From Actinoplanes oblitus (lineage in GTDB: Bacteria > Actinomycetota > Actinomycetes > Mycobacteriales > Micromonosporaceae): a DNA stretch of 64,000 bases. Numbering within the stretch: position 1 is the stretch's first letter; the number at the start of each line of letters is the position of its first letter. Shown here piece by piece: positions 44,450-53,082 of this stretch. Made by a program: the position numbers and the translations under genes. The notes beneath the pieces are model-generated. The model saw only the letters and a program-made list of their open reading frames with translations. It was not told the origin of the DNA and searched no databases. Where the stretch lies: positions 8,441,501-8,505,500 of the forward strand of contig NZ_CP126980.1 in the NCBI RefSeq assembly GCF_030252345.1. Direction: 5' to 3'.

Positions 44450-44818
44450 CCGGCTGGTCGTCACGGTGGTCTCCCGCCCCCGGAGACCACCGTGACGACC
44501 AGCCACACCACCGGGCTGGCACCCACGGTGGTGTCACGAGCACGGACACCACCACCACGACCAGCTACACCACCGAGCTGGCACCCACGGTGGTATCACC
44601 AACCCCGACACCACCACCACGACCAGCCGCGACGCCGAGCTGGCACCCACAGTCGTGTCACGAGCACGGACACCACCACCACGACCAGCCACACCACCGA
44701 GCTGGCACCCACGGTGGTATCACCAACCCCGACACCACCACCACGACCAGCCACACCACCGGGCTGGCACCCACGGTGGTGTCACGAGGGCGGACACCAC
44801 CGTGACGACCAGCTGAGG
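44450..44818. repeat. 62-bp tandem inverted-repeat array B, six units
   Basis: Units start at 44450, 44511, 44573, 44635, 44697 and 44759 with a 61-62-bp period. Each has GCTGG ... CCAGC outside and CACGGTGGT ... ACCACC inside. Units 2 and 4 share GTGTCACGAGCACGG, units 3 and 5 share GTATCACCAACCCCG, so the array is a repeated 124-bp dimer. The units are homologous to those of array A, 11 kb away. Confidence 0.92.
44452..44504 (+). terminator. Perfect 23-bp hairpin, first unit of array B
   Basis: The arms 44452-44474 and 44482-44504 are exact reverse complements with a seven-base CGCCCCC loop. It starts 27 bases past the ArsR-like stop, so it probably terminates that gene, but it has no U-tail and belongs to the repeat family. 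Confidence 0.65.
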
Positions 44819-44927
44819 ACGGGACGGGCCGCGCGGGGCAGCGGGCCCGCACGAGCCGCGCAGCGGTCGTCAGGGGGCCGGGCCCGGCGAGCCGATCGCC
44901 ACGGGGCTGCCGGTCGTACCGAAAAAG

Positions 44928-44960
44928 CAAGGACCGCAACCACGAGGGTTGCGGTCCTTG
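44928..44960 (-). terminator. PadR gene terminator
   Basis: A perfect 13-bp stem (44928-44940 with 44948-44960) follows the PadR stop on the minus strand and is itself followed by CTTTTTCGGTACG, a U-tract. This is a canonical intrinsic terminator. Confidence 0.92.
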
Positions 44961-44982
44961 ACAGCGGCCTGGGCGAAGCGGC

Positions 44983-45585
44983 TCACTCGCCGTCGGCGAG
45001 GATCGCGTAGAGCTTGCGCTTCGTGTCGTTGAGGACCTGGAGCGCCTTGTCCCGCTGCTCCGGCGTGCCGTTGAAACCGACCTGCTTGAGCGCGCTGAAG
45101 ATGCCGACCGCCGCGTCGCGGAAGTCCTGCACCTGGTTGAGGGTGTCGTCGCCGAACTGGGCCCACGGCGGGTTCTGCGCGGCGGTCTCGGCCTCGGGGC
45201 GGCCGTCGGCGGTGAGCTGGTAGCTCTTGCGGCCGCCGCCCGCCGTCGCCTCGATCAGGCCCTCGTCCTCCAGGAGCTGGAGCGTCGGGTAGATCGAGCC
45301 GGGGCTGGGACGCCAGATGCCGTTGGTCCGGGCGTCCAGCTCCTGGATCATCTCGTAACCGTGCATGGGGCGCTCCAGGAGCAGCGCCAGGACGGCCGGG
45401 CGGACATTGGGCCGGCCGCGACCGCCGCGACGGCCACCGCCGCCGCGACCGCCGAACTCACCCGGGCCGAACGGGCCGCCGGGACCGAAACCGCCGGGGC
45501 CGCCGGGACCGCCGAAGGGGAATCCGGGCGGGAAGCCGAAACCGCGCATGCGACGTCCGTGGTGCCCCTCGTGCTGGAACCTCAT
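44983..45585 (-). CDS. PadR-family transcriptional regulator
   Basis: A 200-residue regulator. The first 55 residues are Gly/Pro/Phe-rich (FPPGFPFGGPGGPGGFGPG), followed by a PadR winged helix (about 58-135: VRPAVLALLLERPMHGYEMI, WRPSPGSIYPTLQLLEDEGLI) and a C-terminal helical dimerisation domain. Such Gly-rich extensions occur in other actinobacterial PadR proteins. The ATG has GGAG six bases upstream. An inverted repeat just upstream (45602-45630) suggests autoregulation. Confidence 0.92.
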   Translation of the reverse strand: MRFQHEGHHGRRMRGFGFPPGFPFGGPGGPGGFGPGGPFGPGEFGGRGGGGRRGGRGRPNVRPAVLALLLERPMHGYEMIQELDARTNGIWRPSPGSIYPTLQLLEDEGLIEATAGGGRKSYQLTADGRPEAETAAQNPPWAQFGDDTLNQVQDFRDAAVGIFSALKQVGFNGTPEQRDKALQVLNDTKRKLYAILADGE

Positions 45586-45601
45586 GATCTTCTCCGTTCT
45601 G

Positions 45602-45630
45602 TTGTCGATAGTCAGACGATATATCGGCAA
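45602..45630. promoter_or_regulatory. Likely PadR operator
   Basis: TTGTCGATA (45602-45610) and TATCGGCAA (45622-45630) form a nine-base inverted repeat with one mismatch and an 11-base spacer; a perfect CGATATATCG palindrome (45617-45626) is nested in its right half. It lies 17 bases upstream of the PadR ATG in an AT-rich island between the divergent PadR and GNAT genes. Binding is inferred from position. Confidence 0.55.
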
Positions 45631-45708
45631 CGTGTCGGTCGCAAGGCTTTCTGAACTCGTGGGGTTGCCATGCGTGTCGGGGGCCGCGGATCTGGCAATG
45701 TGGTAGCT

Positions 45709-46548
45709 GTGTTGACGGTGCCCATTCGCCAGCTCGGAGAGCCCGAGCGTGCTGCTGTCGAGCGGATCCTGGACGCCGACCCCTACGCGGGCGCACAGAT
45801 CGCCGAGCGCGTGGCCGCCCACGGGCTGAACTGGTGGCGTTCCGACGGGCGGATCTACGGCTACGACCCGGGCCGCCGGGTCGAGTCGATCATCTGGTCC
45901 GGCGCGCATCTGGTGCCGGTCGGTGCCACCGCGCCCGCCGTGGCGGCCTTCGCCGACCTGCTCGGCGCCGAGCCGCGGATCTGCTCGTCGATCATCGGAC
46001 GGGCCGAGGCGGTGCTCGACCTGTGGGACCGGCTGGGCCCGCACTGGGGTGCGGCCCGCGACGTCCGGCCGAACCAGCCGCTGCTGGTCACCGACCGGGC
46101 GCCGATGGTGCCGGCCGATCCCGAGGTGCGCCTGGTCCGGCCGAGTGAGGTGGATCAGCTGTTCCCGGCCGCGGTGGCGATGTACACCGAGGAGGTCGGG
46201 GTGTCACCGCTGCAGGACGACGGCGGGCGGGGCTACCGCCGGCGGGTCGCCGAGCTGGTGAAAGGCAAGCGGACCTACGCGCGGTTCGCCGGCGACCAGG
46301 TGATCTTCAAGGCCGAGCTGGCGATCATCACGCAGCGGACCACGCAGGTGCAGGGCGTCTGGGTGCACCCGGAGTGGCGCGGGCGGGGCCTCGGGACCGG
46401 GGCGATGGCCGCCGTGGTGAGCGACGCGCTGCGGCGGGTGGCGCCGACGGTGAGCCTCTACGTGAACGACTACAACGCCGCGGCCCGGCGCGTCTACCAG
46501 AGGTGCGGCTTCGTCTCGGCCGGCTCCTTCGCCACAGTCCTCTTCTGA
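45709..46548 (+). CDS. GNAT-family N-acetyltransferase with DUF4081 domain
   Basis: A 279-residue protein. The N-terminal 130 residues resemble DUF4081, an acetyltransferase-like domain (VERILDADPYAGAQIAERV, RICSSIIGRAEAVLDLW); the C-terminal half is a GNAT fold with the acetyl-CoA loop VQGVWVHPEWRGRGLGTGAM and YVNDYNAAARRVYQRCGF. Substrate unknown; DUF4081-GNAT proteins occur beside ispG in other actinobacteria. Start GTG at 45709 or the adjacent TTG; no ribosome-binding site is clear, and the PadR operator lies about 80 bases upstream. Confidence 0.85.
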   Translation: MLTVPIRQLGEPERAAVERILDADPYAGAQIAERVAAHGLNWWRSDGRIYGYDPGRRVESIIWSGAHLVPVGATAPAVAAFADLLGAEPRICSSIIGRAEAVLDLWDRLGPHWGAARDVRPNQPLLVTDRAPMVPADPEVRLVRPSEVDQLFPAAVAMYTEEVGVSPLQDDGGRGYRRRVAELVKGKRTYARFAGDQVIFKAELAIITQRTTQVQGVWVHPEWRGRGLGTGAMAAVVSDALRRVAPTVSLYVNDYNAAARRVYQRCGFVSAGSFATVLF

Positions 46549-46575
46549 CCCGCCGCGGCAGGCCGCGATCATGCC

Positions 46576-46610
46576 GGAGGCCCGGGTCCGCCGCGCGGGC
46601 CCGGGCCTCC
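46576..46610. terminator. Bidirectional terminator, GNAT / ispG
   Basis: An 11-bp stem GGAGGCCCGGG (46576-46586) with 46600-46610, extended by CGATC/GATCG, lies between the convergent genes. GGTTTTCGGTACGG follows at 46626-46637, just before the ispG stop. Confidence 0.75.
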
Positions 46611-46638
46611 GATCGAACAAGACCGGTTTTCGGTACGG

Positions 46639-47811
46639 TCAGTGCACCGTGACAGTGGGCCCGGGGAGCAGCTCGCGCAGCTCGTCCGGAAGCTCGGCAC
46701 CCATCTCGTCGGCGAGCCGGAGCGCCTCCTCGACCAGCGTCTCCACGATCACCGCCTCCGGCACCGTCTTGATGACCTTGCCCTTCACGAAGATCTGGCC
46801 CTTGCCGTTACCGGACGCCACGCCGAGGTCGGCCTCGCGGGCCTCGCCGGGACCGTTCACCACGCAGCCCATGACGGCCACCCGCAGCGGCACCGGGAAC
46901 CCGTCGAGGGCAGCCGTCACCTGCTCGGCGAGGGTGTAGACGTCGACCTGGGCGCGGCCGCAGGACGGGCAGGAGACGATCTCCAGGCCCCGCTCGCGCA
47001 GGCCGAGCGACTCCAGGATCTGCTGACCGACCTTGATCTCCTCGACCGGCGGGGCGGAGAGCGAGACCCGGATGGTGTCGCCGATGCCCTCGGCGAGCAG
47101 CGCGCCGAACGCGACAGCGCTCTTGATGGTGCCCTGGAAGGCCGGCCCGGCCTCGGTCACGCCCAGGTGCAGCGGGTAGTCGCACTGCTCGGCGAGCTGC
47201 CGGTAGGCCCGGATCATCACCACCGGGTCGTTGTGCTTGACCGAGATCTTGATGTCCCGGAAGCCGTGCTCCTCGAAGAGCGAGCACTCCCAGAGGGCCG
47301 ACTCGACCAGCGCCTCGGCGGTGGCCTTGCCGTATTTCTCCAGCAGCCGCTTGTCCAGCGAGCCGGCGTTGACGCCGATCCGGATCGGGACGCCGGCGCC
47401 GGCGGCCGCCCGGGCGATCTCCTTGACCTTGTCGTCGAACTGCCGGATGTTGCCCGGGTTGACCCGGACCGCGGCGCAGCCGGCGTCGATCGCGGCGAAC
47501 ACGTACTTCGGCTGGAAGTGGATGTCGGCGATCACCGGGATCTGCGACTTCTTGGCGATCGCGGGCAGCGCCTCGACGTCGTCCTGGGACGGCACCGCGA
47601 CCCGGACGATCTGGCAGCCGGCCGCTGTCAGCTCGGCGATCTGCTGCAGCGTCGCGTTGACGTCCGAGGTGAGCGTGGTGGTCATCGACTGGACGCTGAC
47701 CGGGGCGCCGCCACCGACCAGGACACCACCGACGTTGATCTGGCGGCTCTGGCGGCGCGGGGCCAGCGGCGGCGGGGGGACAGCCGGCATTCCAAGACTG
47801 ATCGCGGTCAT
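46639..47811 (-). CDS. ispG: 4-hydroxy-3-methylbut-2-en-1-yl diphosphate synthase
   Basis: Iron-sulfur enzyme of the MEP isoprenoid pathway. The 390-residue protein has the N-terminal TIM barrel ([32 protein letters not shown]) and the C-terminal 4Fe-4S domain with [11 protein letters not shown] and [15 protein letters not shown] supplying the cysteines and glutamate. Start ATG at 47811; the ribosome-binding site is weak. It is 14 bases downstream of rip, in the order dxr-rip-ispG typical of actinobacteria. Confidence 0.97.
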   Translation of the reverse strand: MTAISLGMPAVPPPPLAPRRQSRQINVGGVLVGGGAPVSVQSMTTTLTSDVNATLQQIAELTAAGCQIVRVAVPSQDDVEALPAIAKKSQIPVIADIHFQPKYVFAAIDAGCAAVRVNPGNIRQFDDKVKEIARAAAGAGVPIRIGVNAGSLDKRLLEKYGKATAEALVESALWECSLFEEHGFRDIKISVKHNDPVVMIRAYRQLAEQCDYPLHLGVTEAGPAFQGTIKSAVAFGALLAEGIGDTIRVSLSAPPVEEIKVGQQILESLGLRERGLEIVSCPSCGRAQVDVYTLAEQVTAALDGFPVPLRVAVMGCVVNGPGEAREADLGVASGNGKGQIFVKGKVIKTVPEAVIVETLVEEALRLADEMGAELPDELRELLPGPTVTVH

Positions 47812-47825
47812 TGAAGTCTCGCCAC

Positions 47826-49112
47826 TCACTTGAAGATCGTAATCGGGTTGATGATGTCTGCGGTCGCGGTCAGCAGGGTGAACGCACCGCCGATCAGGAT
47901 GACCGCGTAGGTGAGCGGCATCAGCTTGTAGTAGTCGACACGCCCCGGGTCGGGGCGACGGAACCGCTGGTAGAGCCAGGAGCGGGCGCGCTCGAACCAG
48001 GCGATCGCGATGTGCCCCCCATCCAACGGCAGCAGGGGCAGCAGGTTGAACAAACCGATGAAGATGTTCAGCGAGATGAAGATCTGCCAGAAGATCTCCG
48101 GTACGCCCTTCTCGATCGCCTCGCCGCCGAGCCGGCTCGCGCCGATCACGCTGATCGGGGTGTCCGGGTCGCGCTCGTCGCCGGTGATCGAGTTCCACAG
48201 GGCCGGGATCTTCTGCGGGATCCGGGCCATCGCGTGGAACGAGTTCTCCACCATGTACCAGGAGAAGTCGCCGGCGCCCTTGACGGCGGTGACCGGCGTG
48301 TAGTGCAGCACGTAGGGCTGATCGGTGTTCCATCCGAGGCCGGCCACCGAGACCGGCGCCGGGGTGCCGTCCGGGTCGTCGAGCGGGGCCCGCTCGTCGG
48401 TGATCAGGTTGACCTTGGCGGTCCGGGTCTGACCGTCGCGCTGGAACTCGAAGACGGTCTCGCCCCGCGCCGCCCGGATCGCCCGGGTGAGGTCACCGTA
48501 GGTGGCGACCGGCGTGCTGCCGACCTTGGTGATCAGGTCCTGGTCCTGCAGACCGGCCTGTTTCGCGGGCGGCACGACGGCGCCGTTGACGCCCGGCTCG
48601 CACTTCTCGCTCGCGGCCTTCTGCGCGGCCTCGTCCAGCGTCTTGAGCACCGACTGCATCGGCAGGCAGTCGCCGACCGAGATGAACGCCGGGGCTTTCG
48701 CCTGGTCCTCGGTGGTGGACGGGATGTCGGTGTTCGGCAGGCCGACCGAGATGGCCATCACCCAGGCGCCGGCCAGGGCCAGCATGAAGTGGGTGATCGA
48801 GCCGGCGGACATCACGATGGTCCGTTTCCAGACCGGGAACCGCCACATGGCGCGGGGCTGGTCCTCCGGCGCCACGTCGTCGTCCTGCGGCGTCATCCCG
48901 ACGATCTTGCAGAAGCCGCCGAGCGGGATGGCCTTCAGGCCGTACTCCGTCTCGCCTCTGGTGAACGAGAAGAGTGTCGGGCCGAAGCCGACGAAGTACT
49001 TCGTCACCTTCATGCCGAAGCACTTGCCAGTGATCATGTGACCCAGCTCGTGCAGGCTCACCGAGATCAGGATGGTCAGCGCGAAAGCCGCCGTACCAAG
49101 CCAGAACGCCAT
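47826..49112 (-). CDS. Site-2 protease, M50 family (Rip1/RseP type)
   Basis: Intramembrane zinc metalloprotease that cleaves anti-sigma factors and other membrane substrates. The 428-residue protein has the HELGH zinc motif in the first helix (residues 21-25), a PDZ domain (about 175-275 with [17 protein letters not shown]) and the second active-site motif LLPLDGGH near residue 362, with four membrane segments. It overlaps the dxr stop by one base (TGATG), so the two are coupled. This is the rip1 position of mycobacteria. Confidence 0.94.
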   Translation of the reverse strand: MAFWLGTAAFALTILISVSLHELGHMITGKCFGMKVTKYFVGFGPTLFSFTRGETEYGLKAIPLGGFCKIVGMTPQDDDVAPEDQPRAMWRFPVWKRTIVMSAGSITHFMLALAGAWVMAISVGLPNTDIPSTTEDQAKAPAFISVGDCLPMQSVLKTLDEAAQKAASEKCEPGVNGAVVPPAKQAGLQDQDLITKVGSTPVATYGDLTRAIRAARGETVFEFQRDGQTRTAKVNLITDERAPLDDPDGTPAPVSVAGLGWNTDQPYVLHYTPVTAVKGAGDFSWYMVENSFHAMARIPQKIPALWNSITGDERDPDTPISVIGASRLGGEAIEKGVPEIFWQIFISLNIFIGLFNLLPLLPLDGGHIAIAWFERARSWLYQRFRRPDPGRVDYYKLMPLTYAVILIGGAFTLLTATADIINPITIFK

Positions 49113-50311
49113 CAGGCTCCTTCAGCCACAGTCGCGATCGTCCGCTGCGCTTGGGCGCGCGCCCAGGCCTCCGCGGCCAGCACGTCATCGACGGTACCCG
49201 GCTCCGCGAAATCGGGAGCCGCCGCGAGCACGCGCTCGAGGGTGTCGACGATGCCCAGAAACGGTAGCCGACCGGCGACGAAAGCGGCCACACACTCCTC
49301 GTTGGCCGCGTTGAAGATCGCCGGGCGGCAGCGGCCGGCCCGGCCCGCCTCCTTGGCCAGCTCGACCGCCGGGAACGCCTCGTCGTCCAGCGGGCGGAAC
49401 TCCCAGTTGTGCGCCATCGTCCAGTCGACCGCGGCGGCCGCCCCCGGCACCCGGTCCGGCCAGGCCAGCGCGAGCGCGATCGGCAGCCGCATGTCCGGCG
49501 GGCTGGCCTGCGCCAGCGTCGAGCCGTCGGTGAACTCGACCATCGAGTGGATCACCGACTGCGGGTGGACGGTCACCTCGATGTCGTCGTACGGCACCGC
49601 GAACAGCTCGTGCGCCTCGATCACCTCGAGCGCCTTGTTCACCATCGTCGCGGTGTTGATCGTGACGACCGGGCCCATGTCCCAGGTCGGGTGCTTGAGG
49701 GCGTCCTCGGGCGTGACGTTCGTCAACTCCTCGCGGCGGCGCCCGCGGAACGCCCCGCCGCTGGCGGTCAGCACCAGCCGGCGCACCTCGGCGGCCCGCC
49801 CGCCACGCAGGCACTGGGCCAGCGCGGAGTGCTCCGAGTCGACCGGGACGATCTGCCCCTCCTTGGCGATCCGCCGGACCAGCGGCCCGCCGGCGACCAG
49901 CGACTCCTTGTTGGCCAGGGCGAGGATCCGGCCGGACTCCAGGGCGGCCAGGGTGGGCCGCAGCCCGAGGCTGCCGACCACGCCGTTGAGCACCACGTCG
50001 CACGGCCACCTGGCCAGCTCGGTCATCGCGTCCGGACCGGCCACGATCTTGGGGAGCTTGAAGTCGCCGGAGGACCAGCCCCGCTTCTGCGCCTCGGCGT
50101 AGAAGGCCAGCTGCAGATCCTGGACGACGGAGGCCGCCGCGACCCCGACCACCTCGACGCCGAGTTCCAGCGCCTGGGCCGCGAGCAGCGCGACGTTGCC
50201 GCCACCGGCGCCGATCGCCACCACCCGGAAGCTCTCCGGGTGGCGACGGACGATGTCGATGGCCTGGGTGCCGATGGATCCGGTCGAGCCGAGCAGGACG
50301 AGGTCTCGCAT
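49112..50311 (-). CDS. dxr: 1-deoxy-D-xylulose 5-phosphate reductoisomerase
   Basis: NADPH-dependent enzyme of the MEP pathway. The 399-residue protein has the NADPH motif [23 protein letters not shown], the metal/substrate site [18 protein letters not shown] and HPTWDMGP, and the C-terminal helical domain. I chose ATG at 50311 ([12 protein letters not shown]) over an ATG three codons upstream. It heads dxr-rip-ispG. Confidence 0.97.
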   Translation of the reverse strand: MRDLVLLGSTGSIGTQAIDIVRRHPESFRVVAIGAGGGNVALLAAQALELGVEVVGVAAASVVQDLQLAFYAEAQKRGWSSGDFKLPKIVAGPDAMTELARWPCDVVLNGVVGSLGLRPTLAALESGRILALANKESLVAGGPLVRRIAKEGQIVPVDSEHSALAQCLRGGRAAEVRRLVLTASGGAFRGRRREELTNVTPEDALKHPTWDMGPVVTINTATMVNKALEVIEAHELFAVPYDDIEVTVHPQSVIHSMVEFTDGSTLAQASPPDMRLPIALALAWPDRVPGAAAAVDWTMAHNWEFRPLDDEAFPAVELAKEAGRAGRCRPAIFNAANEECVAAFVAGRLPFLGIVDTLERVLAAAPDFAEPGTVDDVLAAEAWARAQAQRTIATVAEGA

Positions 50312-50387
50312 GCCGCCCATCTTCCCGGACCGCCCCGGCTCCGGCGCACTCAGCCTCGGCCGCCCACCCTCGCCAGCGCGAACGCGG

Positions 50388-50543
50388 TCAGGGCGGTGGC
50401 ACGATCAGCAGGCCGAGCGGGGCGAGGATCACCTCGAGGATCCGGATGAACCGGAGCCGGCCCCGGAGGAACCGCCGCGCCGCTGTCCGTAGCCGCCGTT
50501 CGTCGGCCTCGGCGGTGAACGCGAACAGCGGATCGGCGCTCAT
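50388..50543 (-). CDS. Short hypothetical ORF, possibly a truncated membrane protein
   Basis: A 51-residue [23 protein letters not shown] then an Arg-rich stretch and a hydrophobic end ([12 protein letters not shown]). It stops at TGA after VPPP, but another frame across the stop continues hydrophobically ([14 protein letters not shown]), as if one or two bases had shifted. The N-terminus recalls YcxB-like proteins, which are about 170 residues; I am not sure. A TAAGAT hexamer nine bases before the ATG suggests a leaderless promoter. Confidence 0.45.
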   Translation of the reverse strand: MSADPLFAFTAEADERRLRTAARRFLRGRLRFIRILEVILAPLGLLIVPPP

Positions 50544-50552
50544 GAGATCGCG

Positions 50553-50558
50553 ATCTTA
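50553..50558 (-). promoter_or_regulatory. Candidate promoter of the short ORF
   Basis: TAAGAT on the minus strand ends nine bases before the ATG; no ribosome-binding site is present. The divergent YihY-like gene starts 51 bases away on the plus strand. Confidence 0.35.
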
Positions 50559-50593
50559 GTGAGCGCGGCGTCGCGGCGGGGTATCTGACGACA

Positions 50594-51436
50594 GTGCGAA
50601 TCAGGGTGCCGTCGTTCCGGCTGCTGCGTGGGCGTGATCTGGCGCTGCACGCCGCCGCGATGACCTTCTACAGCGGGATCGCGGTGGTGCCCATCGCGCT
50701 GCTGGGCATCTGGCTGACCGGGCTGATCGCCGGCGCCGACCGGGTGCGGAGGCTGACCGGCCGGACCATCGCGGCCCTGCCGGACGAGATCGGCGCGCCG
50801 CGGGCCCTGGCCGCGCTGATCGACGCCGGGCTGCATCTCACCCCGCTGCTGGCGCTGGCCAGTCTGCTCCCGGCCACGCTCTACGGCGAGGGGCTGCGCC
50901 GGGCGTTCGTCTCGATCTACAAGACGAGCGGCGAGTCGCTGGTCGGCTGGCGTGGCCGGGTGCTCTGGCTGCCACCGCTGGCCGCCACCCCGGCCCTGCT
51001 GCTCGCGCTCTTCCTGGCGCTGCCGACGACCAGCTCGCTGTGGATCCGGGGCGGGTGGTGGTCGGTGCTCGGGGTGGTGCTCTCCTTCCTCGCCACCTGG
51101 CTGCTGCTCACCCCGGTGGTGATCTGGGTGTTCCGGTACGTCGCGCCGGGCCGGCCGCCGTGGCTGCCCACGGTGCTGATCGGCTCGTTCACCGCCGCCA
51201 ATCTGGCCGGCTTCCTGCACGGTTTCGTGCTGTTCTGCGCCCTGCCGCTGGACCTGGGCGCGCCGTTCGGTGGATTCGACGCGATCGGTGGGACGATCGC
51301 CGTCGGCCTGTGGCTCTACCTGTTCCATACGATCATCCTTGTCGGATTCGCTGCCACACACGCCGTCAAGCCACGGTTATCGGGCGAATCGTCTAGGGCG
51401 GTGGACACCAAGGCGAGGTACCGTCGCTCGGCATGA
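50594..51436 (+). CDS. YihY/BrkB-family membrane protein
   Basis: A 280-residue inner-membrane protein with six hydrophobic segments and the family motifs LALHAAAMTFYSGIAVVPIALL at the start (helix with AAMTFYS) and LWLYLFHTIILVGFAAT near the end. Family function is unknown; it was once misnamed RNase BN. The GTG start lacks a clear ribosome-binding site. The C-terminal tail contains a TTA leucine codon (51377-51379), rare in actinomycetes. Its stop overlaps the next start (ATGA). Confidence 0.87.
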   Translation: MRIRVPSFRLLRGRDLALHAAAMTFYSGIAVVPIALLGIWLTGLIAGADRVRRLTGRTIAALPDEIGAPRALAALIDAGLHLTPLLALASLLPATLYGEGLRRAFVSIYKTSGESLVGWRGRVLWLPPLAATPALLLALFLALPTTSSLWIRGGWWSVLGVVLSFLATWLLLTPVVIWVFRYVAPGRPPWLPTVLIGSFTAANLAGFLHGFVLFCALPLDLGAPFGGFDAIGGTIAVGLWLYLFHTIILVGFAATHAVKPRLSGESSRAVDTKARYRRSA

Positions 51437-53004
51437 CCCCCATTCCCGACCGCGCCGACGTGGTGATCATCGGAGCCGGTCACAACGGCCTGGTCTCCGC
51501 GATCCTGCTGGCCCGCGCCGGGCTCGACGTCGTCGTGCTCGAGGCGGCCGGCGTGCTCGGTGGCGCGACCCGCACCGAGCGCCCCTTCCCCAAGGTCCCC
51601 GGCCTCGGCCAGTCCACCGGTTCCTACCTGCTCGGCCTGATGCCGCCGGAGCTGCTGCGCACGCTCGACGTGGACATCCCGGTACTGCGCCGGGACCCGC
51701 ACTACTTCCTGCCCACGCCGGGTCCGGCCGGCTCGCCGTACCTGTTGTTCGGCAGCGACCGCGAGGCCACCCGGCAGCAGTTGGAGACGTTCTTCTCGGC
51801 CCGGGACGCGGCGGCCGACGAGGCCCTGGCTGTGGAGATCGGCGCGATCCGGGCCGACCTGGCCCCGGCCTGGCTGGAGGCGCCCGCACCGGTCGAGGAG
51901 ATCGCCGACCGGCACATCCGGCCGCAGCTGCAGAGCACGTTCCTCGACCTGGTGCGCGGCTCGGTGGCCGACTACCTGGCCCGGTTCGGCTTCAAGAGCG
52001 AGCTGCTGACCAGCATGTACGCGGTCACCGACGGCCTGTCCGGGCTGACCGCCGGCCCGGACGACCCGGGCACCGGGCACAACTTCCTGGTGCACAACAT
52101 GTGCCGGCTGCCCGGCGCGGACGGCACCTGGCTGATCGCCGAGGGCGGGATGGGCACCGTCGCGCGCGTCTTCGCCGACGCGGCGCGGGCCGCCGGCGCC
52201 CGCCTGTACACCGGCGCCGAGGTGACCTCGGTGACGCTCGACGGCGGCGCGGCGAGCGGTGTGGTGCTGGCCGACGGGCGCACGGTCGGCGCCCGGGTGG
52301 TGCTCGGCAGCTGCGACCCGTACCGGCTGATGTCGCTGGTCCCGGCCGGCACGCTGCCCGCCGACCTGACCGCGCGGATGGCCTCGGTGCGGCGCCCGGG
52401 CAGCACCCTCAAGGTCAACCTCGCGCTGCGCGACCTGCCCCGGTTCAGCTGCCTGCCGGCCGGTGCGCCGTCCCCGTTCGGCTCGACGATCCACCTGCTG
52501 CCGGGTGCCGGCGAGTCGCCGATGGCCGCGCTGCGCGCGATGTGGGCCCAGGTGCAGGCCGGGGAGCTGCCCGCCACGCCGACCATCGAGTGGTACCTGC
52601 ACACCACCGTCGACCCGTCGCTGCGGGACGCCGCCGGGCACCACTCCTCCGCGCTGTTCGTGCAGTCGGTGCCGTTCGAGCCGGCCGGCTCATCCTGGGA
52701 GGCCGAGCTGCCCGGTTACGTCGAGCGCCTGCTGGCGATCTGCGACAGCTACGCGCCGGGCACCTCCGACCTGGTCGCCGACGTGTTCCCGCTGACGCCG
52801 CCGGGCATCGAGCGGCACTTCGGCATCACCGGCGGCCACATCCACCACGTGGACAACACCGTCGCCTTCGACCAGCGGATGCCGTACTTCACCGGCGTCG
52901 ACGGCCTCTACGCGGGCTCGGCCGGCACCCATCCGGCGGGCAGCGTGATCGGCGCCGCGGGACACAACGTCGCCGTCCGCATCCTCAAGGACCTGGCGAC
53001 CTGA
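51433..53004 (+). CDS. FAD-dependent oxidoreductase, phytoene desaturase-like
   Basis: A 523-residue flavoprotein of the amine oxidase/phytoene dehydrogenase superfamily (CrtI/PYROXD2 branch). The FAD motif VVIIGAGHNGLVSAILLARAG is near residues 10-30, with VVLEAAGVLGGATRT, a substrate-region segment LIAEGGMGTVARVFA and the C-terminal GLYAGSAGTHPAGSVIGAAGHNVA FAD site (key piece AGSVIGAAGHN). No carotenoid synthesis genes are nearby, so desaturation of a carotenoid is not supported; the substrate is unknown. It overlaps the YihY-like gene by four bases, so they are co-translated. Confidence 0.88.
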   Translation: MTPIPDRADVVIIGAGHNGLVSAILLARAGLDVVVLEAAGVLGGATRTERPFPKVPGLGQSTGSYLLGLMPPELLRTLDVDIPVLRRDPHYFLPTPGPAGSPYLLFGSDREATRQQLETFFSARDAAADEALAVEIGAIRADLAPAWLEAPAPVEEIADRHIRPQLQSTFLDLVRGSVADYLARFGFKSELLTSMYAVTDGLSGLTAGPDDPGTGHNFLVHNMCRLPGADGTWLIAEGGMGTVARVFADAARAAGARLYTGAEVTSVTLDGGAASGVVLADGRTVGARVVLGSCDPYRLMSLVPAGTLPADLTARMASVRRPGSTLKVNLALRDLPRFSCLPAGAPSPFGSTIHLLPGAGESPMAALRAMWAQVQAGELPATPTIEWYLHTTVDPSLRDAAGHHSSALFVQSVPFEPAGSSWEAELPGYVERLLAICDSYAPGTSDLVADVFPLTPPGIERHFGITGGHIHHVDNTVAFDQRMPYFTGVDGLYAGSAGTHPAGSVIGAAGHNVAVRILKDLAT

Positions 53005-53006
53005 GA

Positions 53007-53079
53007 CCCTTTTTCGGTACGCGACGAGCCCCGTCCCTGGCTGCCGGCCGGGGACGGGGCTCATCGCGTACGCGAAGGG
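53007..53079. terminator. Large bidirectional terminator
   Basis: Almost the whole 78-base gap between two convergent genes is one hairpin: GTACGCGA (53017-53024) pairs with 53064-53071, a 12-bp stem (53026-53037) pairs with 53051-53062, and CCCTT pairs with AAGGG at the base. CTTTTTCGG stands at the left foot. Confidence 0.9.
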
Positions 53080-53082
53080 CTG

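Larger units (their letters stand above)
44426..44982. other. Gene-free region with hairpin array B
   Basis: It contains the ArsR-side hairpin and array B (44450-44818), then a GC-rich unexplained segment (44819-44912), the motif CGTACCGAAAAAG and the PadR terminator. No gene is seen. Confidence 0.75.

Noticed and set aside
44492..45010. Thr/His/Pro-rich frames across array B
   Set aside because: The 62-bp period changes frame in each unit, so no repeated protein is encoded.
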